The notes: generated from the letters alone by a model not told the origin. A DNA stretch of 64,000 nucleotides from CAVTLG01 sp963802635 (GCA_963802635.1 CAWDJJ010000003.1:1-64000), one strand, 5' to 3'. Positions 9,218 through 19,088 are shown, counted from the stretch's first letter. Made by a program: numbers and translations.

Positions 9218-11365
9218 ATGCTTATGGCTCTAGGACAAGATGTATATGCACAACATCGAGCGCTTGCTACCGCCTGGAATCTGCATATCGGCCCAGACCT
9301 GTGCCATGATGTCCAGGCTAATCTAAATCGCGAGTGGCTAGTAACGAATGGACTCGGTGGTTATGCTGCTGGCTCGCTCGTGGGAGCAACGACGCGTTGT
9401 TATCATGGTTTGTTGGTTGCTGCCTTGCATCCACCGGTTGAGCGTACTGTGCTGGTCACGAAAATCGATGAGGAGGTGACGTTGCCATCCGGCGAGGTAC
9501 TCAAATTGGGGGTGAACGAATATCAGGAGGGGATACTCGATCCACAAGGCTACCACTATCTCGATCATGTGGCACTCGAAGGTGACACGCCTTGTTTTGT
9601 GTATCGCTTGAATGAAACATTGGCGCTCGAAAAACGTGTCTGGATGGAATATGGACAAAACACGACATACGTGCAATATACCCTGCATGGCGTACTCGAT
9701 AGCGATGATCTTGAACGAAGCAATCCTACTACCGCTTTAGCACTGACTCTCTATCCCTTTTGCCTCTCGCGCGACTACCATAGCACGACCCGAGGCTCTC
9801 CTGACTGGCATTTTCTCGTCGAAGATCTGGCAAATCGTTGTCGTATCCGTGCGTATGAAGGTGCGCCTACCTATCAATTGCTGGCTGATCCCTCTGTCGT
9901 TTTTGTACCCGGGGGTCTGTGGTACTGGCACATATTCCACCGTCGTGATCATGAGCGTGGATTGGCAGATCAAGAGGACGTGTATCTGCCGGGGACATTT
10001 CACCTTTATCTTACTCCTGGCACACGACGGACGCTTGTGCTCTCTACAGAAGCTCAGCTCTCTGCAGAACTGGGTGGATCTCGTCATGAGGCGACTGTAG
10101 TGCACGCCTGGATGCGTCACCAGCGTCGTGTAAGTCAGGTTGTAGCTGTGACGGATCGTACCATTGATAATCTGCAAAATTATGATTCTGTGCATGCACG
10201 TCTGGTTGTTGCAGCTGACCAGTTTATCGTAGCTCGACCTGACTACACGCACTCTCGCAGGCAACCCTTACAACTCTCACCTGATCAGAAGACCATCATT
10301 GCAGGTTATCCCTGGTTCACTGATTGGGGACGTGATAGCATGATTTCCCTGCCCGGTCTGTTGCTGTGCACTGGTCGTTATAGCGAGGCGCGTGGCTTGC
10401 TCAAGGCCTTTGTTTCCTTTATGTACAAGGGACTTATTCCCAACCGTTTCCCGGACAGTGGGGATGAGCTTGTCTACAATAGTGTTGATGCTACGTTGTG
10501 GTTATTCCGTGCTCTTGATCTCTATCTGAGAGCGACCGGGGATTGGACGTTGCTCAAAGAACTCTTTCCCGCACTCAGTGAGAGCATTCAGTGGCATATA
10601 CGTGGCACCAAGTACGGCATAGGTGTAGATCCGCAAGATGGTTTATTGCATGCCGGAGCTGCCGGTGTACAGTTGACGTGGATGGATGCCAAAGTTGATG
10701 ATTGGGTTGTGACGCCGCGTCGTGGCAAGCCGGTGGAAGTCAACGCGCTCTGGTATTACGCGTTGACGGCGATGGAAGCCTGGGCTGTTCATCTCTCAAT
10801 TGACGCGACACCGTACAGCCAGTTACGCAGCCAGGTCCAGCAACATTTTGCCGAGCGTTTCTGGAACGAGGCTGGTGGATATCTCTACGACGTCATCGAT
10901 GTCGATGGTAACACTGGTCAAAATGATGCCTCGTTTCGCCCTAATCAACTTTTTGCCGCTTCACTGACACATGAATTGCTCTCAGAGGCCCAAACTGCCA
11001 GTATGTTGCAACAGGTCACGGATCAGTTATTGACCCCGTATGGGCTACGTTCGCTCAGTCCAAAGGACCCGGCATACCACAAGCGTTTCCAGGGAGATCG
11101 TATCCAGCGGGATGGTGCATATCACCAGGGTACCGTCTGGCAGTGGCTGATTGGTCCCTACATTGACGTCTATTTACATGTCCATAATGAGCGTGCGGGA
11201 CTCTTGCCCTTGCTCCTCCCATTCGTTGAGCAGCTATGGGGGACCTGTCTGGGTACTATTAGTGAGGTTGCCGAGCCGGAACCGCCGTATACATCCGCAG
11301 GGTGTTTTGCGCAGGCATGGAGTGTCGCTGAAGTGCTGCGTTGTTGGCTACTGCTCGTGGGCTAA
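9218..11365 (+). CDS. Glycogen debranching enzyme (amylo-alpha-1,6-glucosidase type)
   Basis: About 715 residues with the two-domain layout of bacterial/archaeal debranching enzymes. The N-terminal domain (about residues 30-310) opens with NREWLVTNGLGGYAAGS. The catalytic (alpha/alpha)6 domain has YPWFTDWGRDSMISLPGL, GLIPNRFPDSG, SVDATLWLFRAL and LTWMDAKVDDWVVTPR, including the family's acidic residues. It hydrolyses alpha-1,6 branches of glycogen. The frame is open from ATG 9182, but that ATG overlaps a TATGAT box that looks like a -10 element. ATG 9218 is preceded by AAGAGG and gives a family-like start, so I prefer it. The 3' end overlaps the convergent nrdR by 18 bases. Confidence 0.85.
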   Translation: MLMALGQDVYAQHRALATAWNLHIGPDLCHDVQANLNREWLVTNGLGGYAAGSLVGATTRCYHGLLVAALHPPVERTVLVTKIDEEVTLPSGEVLKLGVNEYQEGILDPQGYHYLDHVALEGDTPCFVYRLNETLALEKRVWMEYGQNTTYVQYTLHGVLDSDDLERSNPTTALALTLYPFCLSRDYHSTTRGSPDWHFLVEDLANRCRIRAYEGAPTYQLLADPSVVFVPGGLWYWHIFHRRDHERGLADQEDVYLPGTFHLYLTPGTRRTLVLSTEAQLSAELGGSRHEATVVHAWMRHQRRVSQVVAVTDRTIDNLQNYDSVHARLVVAADQFIVARPDYTHSRRQPLQLSPDQKTIIAGYPWFTDWGRDSMISLPGLLLCTGRYSEARGLLKAFVSFMYKGLIPNRFPDSGDELVYNSVDATLWLFRALDLYLRATGDWTLLKELFPALSESIQWHIRGTKYGIGVDPQDGLLHAGAAGVQLTWMDAKVDDWVVTPRRGKPVEVNALWYYALTAMEAWAVHLSIDATPYSQLRSQVQQHFAERFWNEAGGYLYDVIDVDGNTGQNDASFRPNQLFAASLTHELLSEAQTASMLQQVTDQLLTPYGLRSLSPKDPAYHKRFQGDRIQRDGAYHQGTVWQWLIGPYIDVYLHVHNERAGLLPLLLPFVEQLWGTCLGTISEVAEPEPPYTSAGCFAQAWSVAEVLRCWLLLVG

Positions 11366-11875
11366 GGAGCTTGTCTCTTGTGAATTGCCGTTGATGGCCT
11401 TGTTATTGCTCTCGTCGGTGTCTGGTTTCTCGCGGTTTAACAGTGTCTGTATCTCCTCGAACATCGTTTCGACATCGGCGAAAGAGCGATAAACACTGGC
11501 AAAGCGTATATAAGCGATCTTATCCATACGGCGTAAATGATCCATTACAAGCTCACCAATGACGCTGCTTGGGATCTCTTGTTTGCCAAAGCGGTACAGC
11601 TCTTGTTCGATTTCTTCGACCGCGTTCTCGATTTCACCAGCAGGCAAGGGACGCTTCTCACAAGCTTTGCGAATGCCCACATACAGCTTTTGCCGATCAA
11701 ATGGTTCACGTCGTTGATCTTGCTTAATCACCATCAAGTGAAATTTTTCGACGCGCTCATAGGTACTAAATCGGCCTTTGCAATGTTCACATTCACGTCT
11801 TCTATGAATAGCATCCCCGATGTCTCGCAAATCTTTGACTCGTGAGTCAGTGCCTCCACAAAAAGGGCATTTCAT
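11348..11875 (-). CDS. nrdR: Transcriptional repressor NrdR
   Basis: 175 residues. NrdR senses ATP/dATP and represses ribonucleotide reductase genes by binding NrdR boxes. The N-terminal zinc ribbon is MKCPFCGG with a second CxxC in RRECEHCKGRFSTYE. The ATP-cone follows (EPFDRQKLYVGIRKACEKRP, then IAYIRFASVYRSF). Compared with the usual ~150 residues, the C terminus carries a short polar Asn/Ser-rich tail. It is convergent with, and overlaps, the debranching-enzyme gene. No ribonucleotide reductase gene lies in the window. Confidence 0.95.
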   Translation of the reverse strand: MKCPFCGGTDSRVKDLRDIGDAIHRRRECEHCKGRFSTYERVEKFHLMVIKQDQRREPFDRQKLYVGIRKACEKRPLPAGEIENAVEEIEQELYRFGKQEIPSSVIGELVMDHLRRMDKIAYIRFASVYRSFADVETMFEEIQTLLNREKPDTDESNNKAINGNSQETSSLAHEQ

Positions 11876-12140
11876 CGGCTGTCCCCGAATACTAGTTTAG
11901 CTTGCCTTTCATTCAGATCAAGAAATGAGCCGCAGCCTCTTTCAGGTCACGAGTATGAAATTTCTGAATGCACACAGGTAACAGGATAGTATAGTGCTAT
12001 ATTTTACCACATTTCGCCTTTGCGTACTATCTACAAGGCATAGTGTGGAGAGGACAAGCTCCAGTCCACTCTTTCCGTCCAGGTAATCTTGCTAAAGTCG
12101 AAAATGTCAATAAATCGAGCACCAGAGACAGCCAGAGAAA

Positions 12141-12413
12141 CTATGAGATGAGAGCCGTAACTGCTTTTGTATACTCCTCCGGGATAACGCCGGGCGCTGT
12201 GTCTTGCTTACTATCCGCTGAGACCAGAGTTTTCTGTTGGGCTGGATGGACTTTCCCAACGTAACCTGAGCGCAAACGGGAACCCTCGCGCCAGTAAGCA
12301 TACCAGTAAGGACCATGCCCCTGACCATTACGACAGGTGCTGCATGACGCTTTGCCACATTTACGGTGTTGTAACTGATACGTGATGTGCTGATCTCTTG
12401 GTATGTCTGTCAT
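12141..12413 (-). CDS. Small Cys-rich protein of unknown function (CGK..C..C type)
   Basis: 90 residues starting at ATG 12413, after GGAAGGGTAAG. The core is HRKCGKASCSTC followed by GHGPYWYAYWREGSRLRSGYVGK, a pattern I recognise from short hypothetical proteins abundant in Ktedonobacteria (DUF6788-like). The three closely spaced cysteines suggest metal binding. The tail after about residue 60 is unconserved in appearance. The gene stands alone between nrdR and a zinc-finger protein. Such proteins often sit near mobile elements, but no transposase is visible here. Function is unknown. Confidence 0.55.
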   Translation of the reverse strand: MTDIPRDQHITYQLQHRKCGKASCSTCRNGQGHGPYWYAYWREGSRLRSGYVGKVHPAQQKTLVSADSKQDTAPGVIPEEYTKAVTALIS

Positions 12414-12772
12414 GAACCACTTACCCTTCCACAAATCGATAAAATTTGAACGTGACTTTAGACGCTAAGCTACTATGTATAATACCATCAATATATGAAC
12501 ATTGTATGAATTTGTTGCTTGCAAAGATGAAACATCGTTCATTTTTTTGCAAATATCCGCATGCAAATGTGCATCTGTATAACATCTTATTCATATGGAA
12601 AGAACGCCCGACGCAGCTCTTTTTTCGGAGACTGACAGCAAGCTAGCGAGGGAGAAATGAGGAGGCTGACGAGTAGGAGGCTGTCCCCTCTGGAGTAAAG
12701 AGGACAGTCTCTTGTGGCAATCTAAGATAGTGTTTCAATAGTGACAAAAAGTGTGCGCGTTTCAAACACTAT
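12414..12772. other. Intergenic stretch with a hairpin and a dyad element
   Basis: No credible gene. An imperfect hairpin lies at 12681-12707 (CTGTCCCCTCT against AGAGGACAG), downstream of the convergent end of the zinc-finger gene and without a T-run. The 12725-12774 dyad element is described separately. Confidence 0.4.
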
Positions 12773-12774
12773 CT
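12725..12774. repeat. Dispersed dyad element, copy 1 (11-bp perfect inverted repeat)
   Basis: AGATAGTGTTT at 12725-12735 is perfectly inverted at 12764-12774 around a 28-base loop. The right part, GTGTGCGCG then TTTCAAACACTATCT, matches the right part of a second element at 41321-41380 in 20 or more bases. The copy overlaps the last two bases of the 12773-13405 gene, so it may be that gene's transcript end. Two copies 28 kb apart suggest a dispersed palindromic element or a shared protein-binding site. Confidence 0.5.
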
Positions 12775-13405
12775 AAAGGCTAATTTCAAAGTCCCAGGGT
12801 TGTGATGGTGGTGCTTCAAATTGGCCCAGCGGATCGGTGGCACGTATGCTCAGCATGCGCGCCTCGGCTGTTGGTAGCGGTCGAAAACGAGCGCTACCCT
12901 GGTAGACAGCGTTGTTCGGGCCACTTGCCAGCTCTGGTCGTGCCAGGATGATACCACCACGATCACCACTCCATTGGGTGCCGATGTTGTCGTGTAAGAA
13001 AAAGATGATACGAGGGACGAATGCGAAGCCTGCTGTGAATGGTGGCCTTATCCACAAATAGTGGAGTTCAAAATACGCCTGGAAATACTGCAACTGATGC
13101 AATATCAACGTCATCCCTTGTTGCTTTTGCTCTAACTCTAGCGTGATCGTGCGTAAAGGCTCACGTACAACATGCTCAGCACGTCCCGCTTCGGAAGAAG
13201 GTGGCGCAGCAATAACCACAGGTGGGCGTGAAGCCAGTTCCAATGCCTGCGGCGAAAATGGCGTTGGGTCACGGAGAATATCATTACATAATTGCAGGCA
13301 GTCATCGCAGATATACGCTGCTCCTGGTCCCGCTACCATGCGTCGGACTTCAGATGTGTGGCGACCACAGAATGAGCAGCGAGCCATTGACCGATCAAAA
13401 CTCAT
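12773..13405 (-). CDS. ClpX-type C4 zinc-finger protein without an ATPase domain
   Basis: 210 residues. The first 50 are the zinc-binding domain normally found at the N terminus of ClpX (ARCSFCGRHTSEVRRMVAGP, then YICDDCLQLCNDIL), with four metal cysteines in two CxxC pairs. Where ClpX would have its AAA+ domain, this protein has about 150 residues of unrelated sequence, including a Glu/Gln stretch (LELEQKQQGMTLI) and a beta-rich C-terminal part. In ClpX this domain dimerises and binds adaptors and substrates. A stand-alone version might recruit cargo or act as an adaptor, but that is inference. Start ATG 13405 follows a GGGGAA site. Confidence 0.7.
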   Translation of the reverse strand: MSFDRSMARCSFCGRHTSEVRRMVAGPGAAYICDDCLQLCNDILRDPTPFSPQALELASRPPVVIAAPPSSEAGRAEHVVREPLRTITLELEQKQQGMTLILHQLQYFQAYFELHYLWIRPPFTAGFAFVPRIIFFLHDNIGTQWSGDRGGIILARPELASGPNNAVYQGSARFRPLPTAEARMLSIRATDPLGQFEAPPSQPWDFEISL

Positions 13406-13511
13406 TGTGTATTCCCCATAAAGTAAACCTGCCAGTTAAGAAGCTTTTGGGATGTATCTGGGCAGAGCACCCATGTTCTGCTTTTATGCTCATTTCAGAC
13501 CTCTCCTCTAG

Positions 13512-14513
13512 TTAGCGTGAGCGAAGGACAGCAGCAGCTTCGCTGTGCAAGCCCAGTCGTTCAAGGATCGAGGCATGAGCCTCCCATTCAAGAGTGTCAT
13601 CTAAAGGTGTCAGCAACGACGATAGTGCATCTATGGTGAATTCTGCTAACGCAGGACGATCTAGCGTGCTATCATCCGGGTGGGTCTGGCTGTTGAGCAC
13701 ATCATGGGCAACGCTGTCTGTCCGTGCTCCATTCAGGTGGGTCTGGCTATTTGGCTCAGCATGGGTGGCGCTATCTGGCGCGCTGTCATCCGGGTGGTTT
13801 TGCCCATTGAGCATGACATGGAAGCTGGCAATGCTACCTACACCATAGGTGCGTCGCAATGCCAGATTGATCAGATGGTCTGCAAAATGCGGGTTTTTCG
13901 GCAAAAGCGAGCCATGCAGATATGTGCCATAGGCGTTCCGATACATCGCGCCTTCCGTGTGATCTTCTGCATTATTGCCAAAGCCCTTTAAGACCTTGCC
14001 AAGTGGCTTGCTTGTACCCAGATAGGTACGTCCTCCGTGATTTTCGAAGCCAACAAGAGTTTGATCATTCCAACGAATCGCAATATCTCCAATACAACGT
14101 GCGACGTGAGGGCCTTTATGGATAGTCCAGGCATCAAAGACACCCAATCCGCGCATATCTGGTCCCTCTGCCGGACGATAGTAATGGGCCAGTAGTTGGA
14201 AACCGCCGCAGACCGCGAGTACAGGCATACCATCTTCAATGGCGGCCCACAGACCAATGCCCTTCATTTCCGCTAAATCTTGCGCAACGGGAGCCTGTTC
14301 TTTGTCCTGTCCTCCCCCGATAAACAGCATATCGTATTCATCTGGCGCTAAGGCATCCCCCATACCCAGACCCACAACGCGTAATTGGATGCCACGCTGC
14401 TGGCAACGGCGTTGCAGCGTCAAAATGTTACCGCGATCACCATAGAGATTTAATTGATCCGGGTATAAATGTCCTAATGTCAGTGTGAGTGGAGAGTTGA
14501 ACTGCTGTGTCAT
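13512..14513 (-). CDS. gatD: Lipid II isoglutaminyl synthase, glutamine amidotransferase subunit
   Basis: 333 residues. GatD supplies ammonia to MurT, which amidates the D-Glu of lipid II. The class I amidotransferase (CobB/CobQ-type) features are LTLGHLYPDQLNLYGDRGN at the N terminus, the nucleophile loop MPVLAVCGGFQLLA and the catalytic His in GTYLHGSLLPKNP. The start ATG 14513 overlaps the murT stop (ATGA), so the two are translationally coupled; GGGAAGGGAG precedes it. An unusual insert of about 60 residues after LALRRTYG contains near-repeats (NSQTHPDDS, NSQTHLNGA), also visible as DNA repeats at 13672-13800. The C-terminal tail is atypical for the family. Confidence 0.85.
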   Translation of the reverse strand: MTQQFNSPLTLTLGHLYPDQLNLYGDRGNILTLQRRCQQRGIQLRVVGLGMGDALAPDEYDMLFIGGGQDKEQAPVAQDLAEMKGIGLWAAIEDGMPVLAVCGGFQLLAHYYRPAEGPDMRGLGVFDAWTIHKGPHVARCIGDIAIRWNDQTLVGFENHGGRTYLGTSKPLGKVLKGFGNNAEDHTEGAMYRNAYGTYLHGSLLPKNPHFADHLINLALRRTYGVGSIASFHVMLNGQNHPDDSAPDSATHAEPNSQTHLNGARTDSVAHDVLNSQTHPDDSTLDRPALAEFTIDALSSLLTPLDDTLEWEAHASILERLGLHSEAAAVLRSR

Positions 14514-16195
14514 GCTTCTCTCCCTTCCCAATAATGCGCTGTTAAGCCACGTTGTTCTAACTCACGATGCACTTCTAGTAAAGCAGTATACGTTGGGATA
14601 ACGAAAAGGGTTTCACCAATAGGAGTCTGTTGCAAGGCGATATCTAAAGCTCTCTTGAGGCCATAGCTGCGCTGAGGGGGTGTGTCATGCTTGAGCGTTA
14701 TGTTTGGGGATACTGGTCGTCTCTGTCCACGTTGACGAGTGGTGCCAGTATGGTCACTCTTTGCTGCGCGCAGTGGGCGAGGGGGGACAATACGCACCTG
14801 TTCCTGAGCTACGCCCGCGTATTTCAAACGTAGCGCGAGGTCCATTGCGCGTGTGCCTGCCACGACGATTGATTTTGTGCGACCGACAGTCCGCTCAAAG
14901 TCAACATCCCAGATCCAGGAAATATCGCGCCCATCTGCAATGTTATCATTAAGAATAAAGAACACATGGCGCGGCGTATCCTCACTGAAGAGCGTTCTTA
15001 ACACCTCGTTAAAGCCGGTAGGATTTTTTGCCAGCAGGAGACGTAAAGTTCTGCCTTCGGCCTGCACGCGTTCGCCACGTCCAAACACCGGTTTTGATTG
15101 TTCGATGCCCGTGGTGATAGGGTCCCAATTCAGGCCGAGCGCGAGAGCGGCTGTCGTAGCCGCCAATGCGTTGTAAACATTGTAAAGACCTGGCAAAGGA
15201 ATGACCACGTCTCGCTGTTGGTTTGCTGTAGTGACTTGAACGTAGAGACGATCAAAGCCTTCGGCTTGCACGCGCGTGGCTCGTACATCGGGTTCAGGGC
15301 GTTGGAAACCACAGTGCGCACAGCGGTAATGTCCCATGTGACTATAGAAGCGCAGATCATAGCTATAATCGCCACTACAGCGCGGACACGTGCGTGTGTC
15401 GATGACTTGATGGCGCTCGACCGTATCCGATTGTGCCAGAAGATTTAATGCAGGATCATCAATGCCATAGTAGAGCACTTTGCCTGCAAATGTTGTCGCA
15501 AGATGCGCGACACCAGGGTCGTCGGCATTGAGCACCAGTATTGTACTGCTGGGTAGGAGCTTCACCGCCTGTTTCCAGTATGCTGCAACGCTATCCACCT
15601 CTCCATAGCGGTCGAGTTGATCACGGAAGAGGTTAGTGAAGACGGCCACACGTGGTGGAATGCTCTGTACAAGTTGTGGAAGCGCGGCTTCATCTACTTC
15701 TAAAATGGAGATGGCCCGTCCCGCGCGGCGCAGATGTCCATTCGGTTGAGCGCGAATGACCAGCGAACTGGCGACACCACGCATCAGGTTGGACCCTTCA
15801 CGATTGCGCCAGACACGCAGGCCGCTATCGCGTAAGATGGCCGCAATGAAACTACTGGTCGTGGTTTTGCCATTAGTACCAGTAACAGTCACACTACCAT
15901 GCTCTAGCTCAGTTGCCAGGTGCTCGATGATATCGGGATCGATGCGTTGCGCAACCATGCCAATGATGCTCGTGCCGCCACCGAGATGGAAGCGGCGGCT
16001 GAGCGCGCCAGCAGTGCGCCCAGCTACGACGGCAAAGCCTGTGCGTAAAGAGTTTGTGCGCCGACGCCGTAAAGGGTGCTTGCGTTTGCTCGCTGTTTGT
16101 TGCACTATGGGTGCTAGAGAAGAATCCATCTCGCTTGCTCGTGATGATTGGTCTCCGCCAGGCGAGACTGATTGAGATGGTCTTTGTTTTCGCAT
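14510..16195 (-). CDS. murT: Lipid II isoglutaminyl synthase, Mur ligase-like subunit
   Basis: 561 residues. MurT is the ATP-dependent Mur-ligase-like subunit that amidates peptidoglycan precursor. The P-loop is VTGTNGKTTTSSFIAAIL. The central MurT-specific C4 zinc ribbon appears as TRTCPRCSGDYSYD and YRCAHCGFQRPEP. The C-terminal DUF1727-type domain (FILNDNIADGRDISWIWD) follows, interrupted by a basic low-complexity insert of about 40 residues. ATG 16195 is chosen because GGAGG lies 7 bases before it; longer in-frame starts exist up to 16231. It forms an operon with gatD. MurT/GatD is typical of Gram-positive-type walls, which supports a monoderm organism. Confidence 0.88.
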   Translation of the reverse strand: MRKQRPSQSVSPGGDQSSRASEMDSSLAPIVQQTASKRKHPLRRRRTNSLRTGFAVVAGRTAGALSRRFHLGGGTSIIGMVAQRIDPDIIEHLATELEHGSVTVTGTNGKTTTSSFIAAILRDSGLRVWRNREGSNLMRGVASSLVIRAQPNGHLRRAGRAISILEVDEAALPQLVQSIPPRVAVFTNLFRDQLDRYGEVDSVAAYWKQAVKLLPSSTILVLNADDPGVAHLATTFAGKVLYYGIDDPALNLLAQSDTVERHQVIDTRTCPRCSGDYSYDLRFYSHMGHYRCAHCGFQRPEPDVRATRVQAEGFDRLYVQVTTANQQRDVVIPLPGLYNVYNALAATTAALALGLNWDPITTGIEQSKPVFGRGERVQAEGRTLRLLLAKNPTGFNEVLRTLFSEDTPRHVFFILNDNIADGRDISWIWDVDFERTVGRTKSIVVAGTRAMDLALRLKYAGVAQEQVRIVPPRPLRAAKSDHTGTTRQRGQRRPVSPNITLKHDTPPQRSYGLKRALDIALQQTPIGETLFVIPTYTALLEVHRELEQRGLTAHYWEGREA

Positions 16196-16553
16196 GCTAT
16201 TCCTCCACATCGGCGCTTCTGCTTCTATCATCTATAGTAGATGCATGCAGCATAGCATGCAAGCTCGGTGGGGTCAAGTACATGTGATAGTCAGTCAGGA
16301 AGAGATTATGAATGAAAAGCGTCGTAGTCATCCTGGCTTACCTCACTGTCAGAAGAAGTAAGAAAGGCTCTTGCAATGTATGGTATGCTGCGTAAAGAAA
16401 TTTTTTTGGTTTCCTTTTGGGTTAGAGTAGGTGCAGAATAAGTGTAGGATGAGATAGAATAGCTACTTGTTGGCATGTGCTATTCTATCCTTTAAGACAG
16501 ATACTCGTAAATACGCAGATTACGTTCAATAATAAAGGTCGGGTAACAGCTCA
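16196..16553. other. Divergent intergenic region between murT and topA
   Basis: About 360 bases that must hold the promoters of both the murT-gatD operon and topA. A small dyad, GCATGC either side of AGCATA, lies near 16242-16261. I see no clear riboswitch or attenuator. Confidence 0.3.
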
Positions 16554-18992
16554 ATGGCAAAAAAACTGGTAATTGTAGAATCACCAGCGAAGGCAAAAAC
16601 CATCGAGAAATTTCTGGGGCGCGATTATACGGTGTTGGCATCCATGGGCCACGTCATGGATCTGCCCAAGAAGGGGCTTGGCGTGAATACACGCAAAGAT
16701 TTTACTCCTCAATATGAAATTATCGAGAAGAAGGATAAACTGATTGACGAACTGAAAGCTGCTTCTAAACGTGCCGATGAAGTTTACCTGGCCCCGGACC
16801 CGGATCGCGAAGGTGAGTTTATCGCCTGGTCGCTCAAGCATATTCTTGGACTTCAGCATCCGCATCGAGCAGTCTTCAATGAAATTACCAAAGGGGCCGT
16901 GCAAGACGCCATTAAAAATCCGAGCGAGATTAATGAAGATCTTTTCAATGCTCAGCAGGCACGTCGTGTGCTGGATCGACTGGTGGGCTACAAAATTAGC
17001 CCATTGTTGTGGCGGCGTATTCAGTCGGGAACCAGCGCCGGGCGCGTCCAATCTGTGGCTTTGCGTTTAATTTGTGACCGCGAAAGCGAGATTCGCGCCT
17101 TTGTGCCGGAAGAGTACTGGAGTATTACGGCAACGCTCAGCAAGCAACAGCAGCCCGAACGCTTTGAGGCGCTATTAATCTCGCGCCTCAAGGACCTGTC
17201 CACTGCTGATGAGGCGGTGGTAGAGGGCGAAGAGCAAGCTTCAGATGCGCAGAATAGTAGTGCTCCAGCCAAAGTTGGCAAGTCAGAAAAAGGTCGCATC
17301 AAGATCTCCTCAAAAGAAGAAGCAGAGGCGATTCTGAAGGAGTTGCAAGGCGCGACATATAGTGTGCTGAAATATGATGAGCGCGAACAGCGTCGTCAGC
17401 CACCGTTGCCATATACAACGAGTACGATGCAGCAGGATGCATCGCTTCGACTCTACTTTAAGCCCAAGAAAACGATGAGCCTGGCGCAACAGCTTTATGA
17501 GGGTATTGAGTTAGGGGAGCGTGGGCATCAAGGTTTGATTACCTATATGCGTACTGACTCGACGCGTATCTCGGACGAAGCGCAGGGAAGAGTAAAAGCC
17601 TATATTGGCGAGGAGTTTGGCAAACCCTATGTTGGGCAGGGGCGTACTGGCAAGGCTAAGGCCACCACGCAGGATGCTCACGAAGCTATTCGTCCAACAG
17701 ATGTGACGTTCACGCCGCAGGTGGTCAAGTCTTATCTGACGGCTGATCAGTTCAAGCTCTATAATCTGGTCTGGCGGCGCTTCGTGGCTAGCTTTATGAC
17801 CCCGGCTGTGTTTGATACTGTGCGCGCGGATATCGTCGCCAGACAATACGTTTTTCGTGCGACTGGCTCTCATCTCAAGTTTCAGGGATTCTATGCTGTC
17901 TGGCCGCGTGAGGAAGATGAGAAATCGCTGCCCATTATGCGGCTGAACGAGCCACTGGATTATCATGGCATAAAGCCAGAGCAACACTTTACTCAGCCAC
18001 CGCCTCGTTTTAACGAGGCAAGCTTGATTAAAGAACTGGAAGAGCAGGGTATCGGGCGTCCAAGCACGTATGTACCAATTCTCAGTACGATTCAGGACCG
18101 TGGCTATGTGGACCAGGAACAGCGGCGCTTTGTGCCAACGTGGTTGGGGGAGACGGTCAACGAAGTCATGAACAAACATTTCCCTGATATTGTGGATACA
18201 GGCTTTACCGCTGCTATGGAACGCAAATTGGACGATGTGGAGGAAGGGCGTTGTGCCTGGACGGAGTTTTTGCGTAGTTTCTACGGCGATTTCAAGGCGA
18301 GTATGGTGAAGGCGGAAGCCGAGATGGATCGTGTGCAGAAGCCGGTAGAAGAGATTGATGAGACCTGCCCCGATTGTGGGCGCAATCTGGTGATCCGTAC
18401 TGGACGCTTCGGACGTTTTATCTCCTGCTCAGGTTTTCCAGAATGTCGCTACCGCCGTTCGGTGCTGAATAAAACTGGCGCATTGTGTCCGCTATGTCAT
18501 GGTGATGTAGTAGAGCGCAAGACGCGGCAGAAGAAAAAGATCTTTTATGGTTGCGCAAACTATCCAACATGTAACTTCGCCATCTGGGAGCGACCTGTGC
18601 CTGATCTCTGCCCTAAATGTGGCGGCTTGATGGTGGTGCCCAAGGCTGGTCAAGACCCCGTCTGCTATGAGGAGTTTGTTGCCAGCCAGCGCAGTGCTGA
18701 AGAGAAGCCAAAGCAGAGTGGCGAGAAGGTGACAACGCGCAAAAAAGCGACTCCAGCGCGTGATAGCGCTGAAGGTGATACTGCTAGCGGTGTGAAAACG
18801 CCACGTCGCACGACGACGCGTACGAAAGCGGTAAGTGTGGAGGCTACGGATGGCGAGGCCGAAAAAGCTCCAGCACGTAAGGCGAAGGCCAGTGTAGCGG
18901 CGAGAAATGGTGCTACGGCGGCGCAGAGAACGAAAACCACGGCGATAAAGCGGGCAACAGCTCCCAAAAGCAGAACAAAAGCAGCAAAATAG
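16554..18992 (+). CDS. topA: DNA topoisomerase I
   Basis: 812 residues, type IA topoisomerase relaxing negative supercoils. The TOPRIM domain starts at the N terminus (KKLVIVESPAKAKTIEKFLG, with PDPDREGEFIAW). The active-site tyrosine is Y331 in GLITYMRTDSTRIS. RPSTYVPILSTIQDRGYV closes the core. Two complete C4 zinc ribbons follow (CPDCGRNLVIRTGRFGRF, then CPLCHGDVVERKTRQ with GCANYPTCN) and a third, incomplete-looking one (CPKCGGLMVVP). The last 120 residues are a basic Ala/Lys/Thr-rich tail like histone H1, seen in actinobacterial and some Chloroflexi enzymes and thought to aid DNA binding. It is a stand-alone gene. Confidence 0.95.
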   Translation: MAKKLVIVESPAKAKTIEKFLGRDYTVLASMGHVMDLPKKGLGVNTRKDFTPQYEIIEKKDKLIDELKAASKRADEVYLAPDPDREGEFIAWSLKHILGLQHPHRAVFNEITKGAVQDAIKNPSEINEDLFNAQQARRVLDRLVGYKISPLLWRRIQSGTSAGRVQSVALRLICDRESEIRAFVPEEYWSITATLSKQQQPERFEALLISRLKDLSTADEAVVEGEEQASDAQNSSAPAKVGKSEKGRIKISSKEEAEAILKELQGATYSVLKYDEREQRRQPPLPYTTSTMQQDASLRLYFKPKKTMSLAQQLYEGIELGERGHQGLITYMRTDSTRISDEAQGRVKAYIGEEFGKPYVGQGRTGKAKATTQDAHEAIRPTDVTFTPQVVKSYLTADQFKLYNLVWRRFVASFMTPAVFDTVRADIVARQYVFRATGSHLKFQGFYAVWPREEDEKSLPIMRLNEPLDYHGIKPEQHFTQPPPRFNEASLIKELEEQGIGRPSTYVPILSTIQDRGYVDQEQRRFVPTWLGETVNEVMNKHFPDIVDTGFTAAMERKLDDVEEGRCAWTEFLRSFYGDFKASMVKAEAEMDRVQKPVEEIDETCPDCGRNLVIRTGRFGRFISCSGFPECRYRRSVLNKTGALCPLCHGDVVERKTRQKKKIFYGCANYPTCNFAIWERPVPDLCPKCGGLMVVPKAGQDPVCYEEFVASQRSAEEKPKQSGEKVTTRKKATPARDSAEGDTASGVKTPRRTTTRTKAVSVEATDGEAEKAPARKAKASVAARNGATAAQRTKTTAIKRATAPKSRTKAAK

Positions 18993-19088
18993 GCACATAA
19001 TGAGAGTGATTGGCTAAATGTATGCTATAATCAGAGGATAATGACCTTCTCCTAATCAAAGGGAGTTCTGCTATTGATGGAGGATTAC

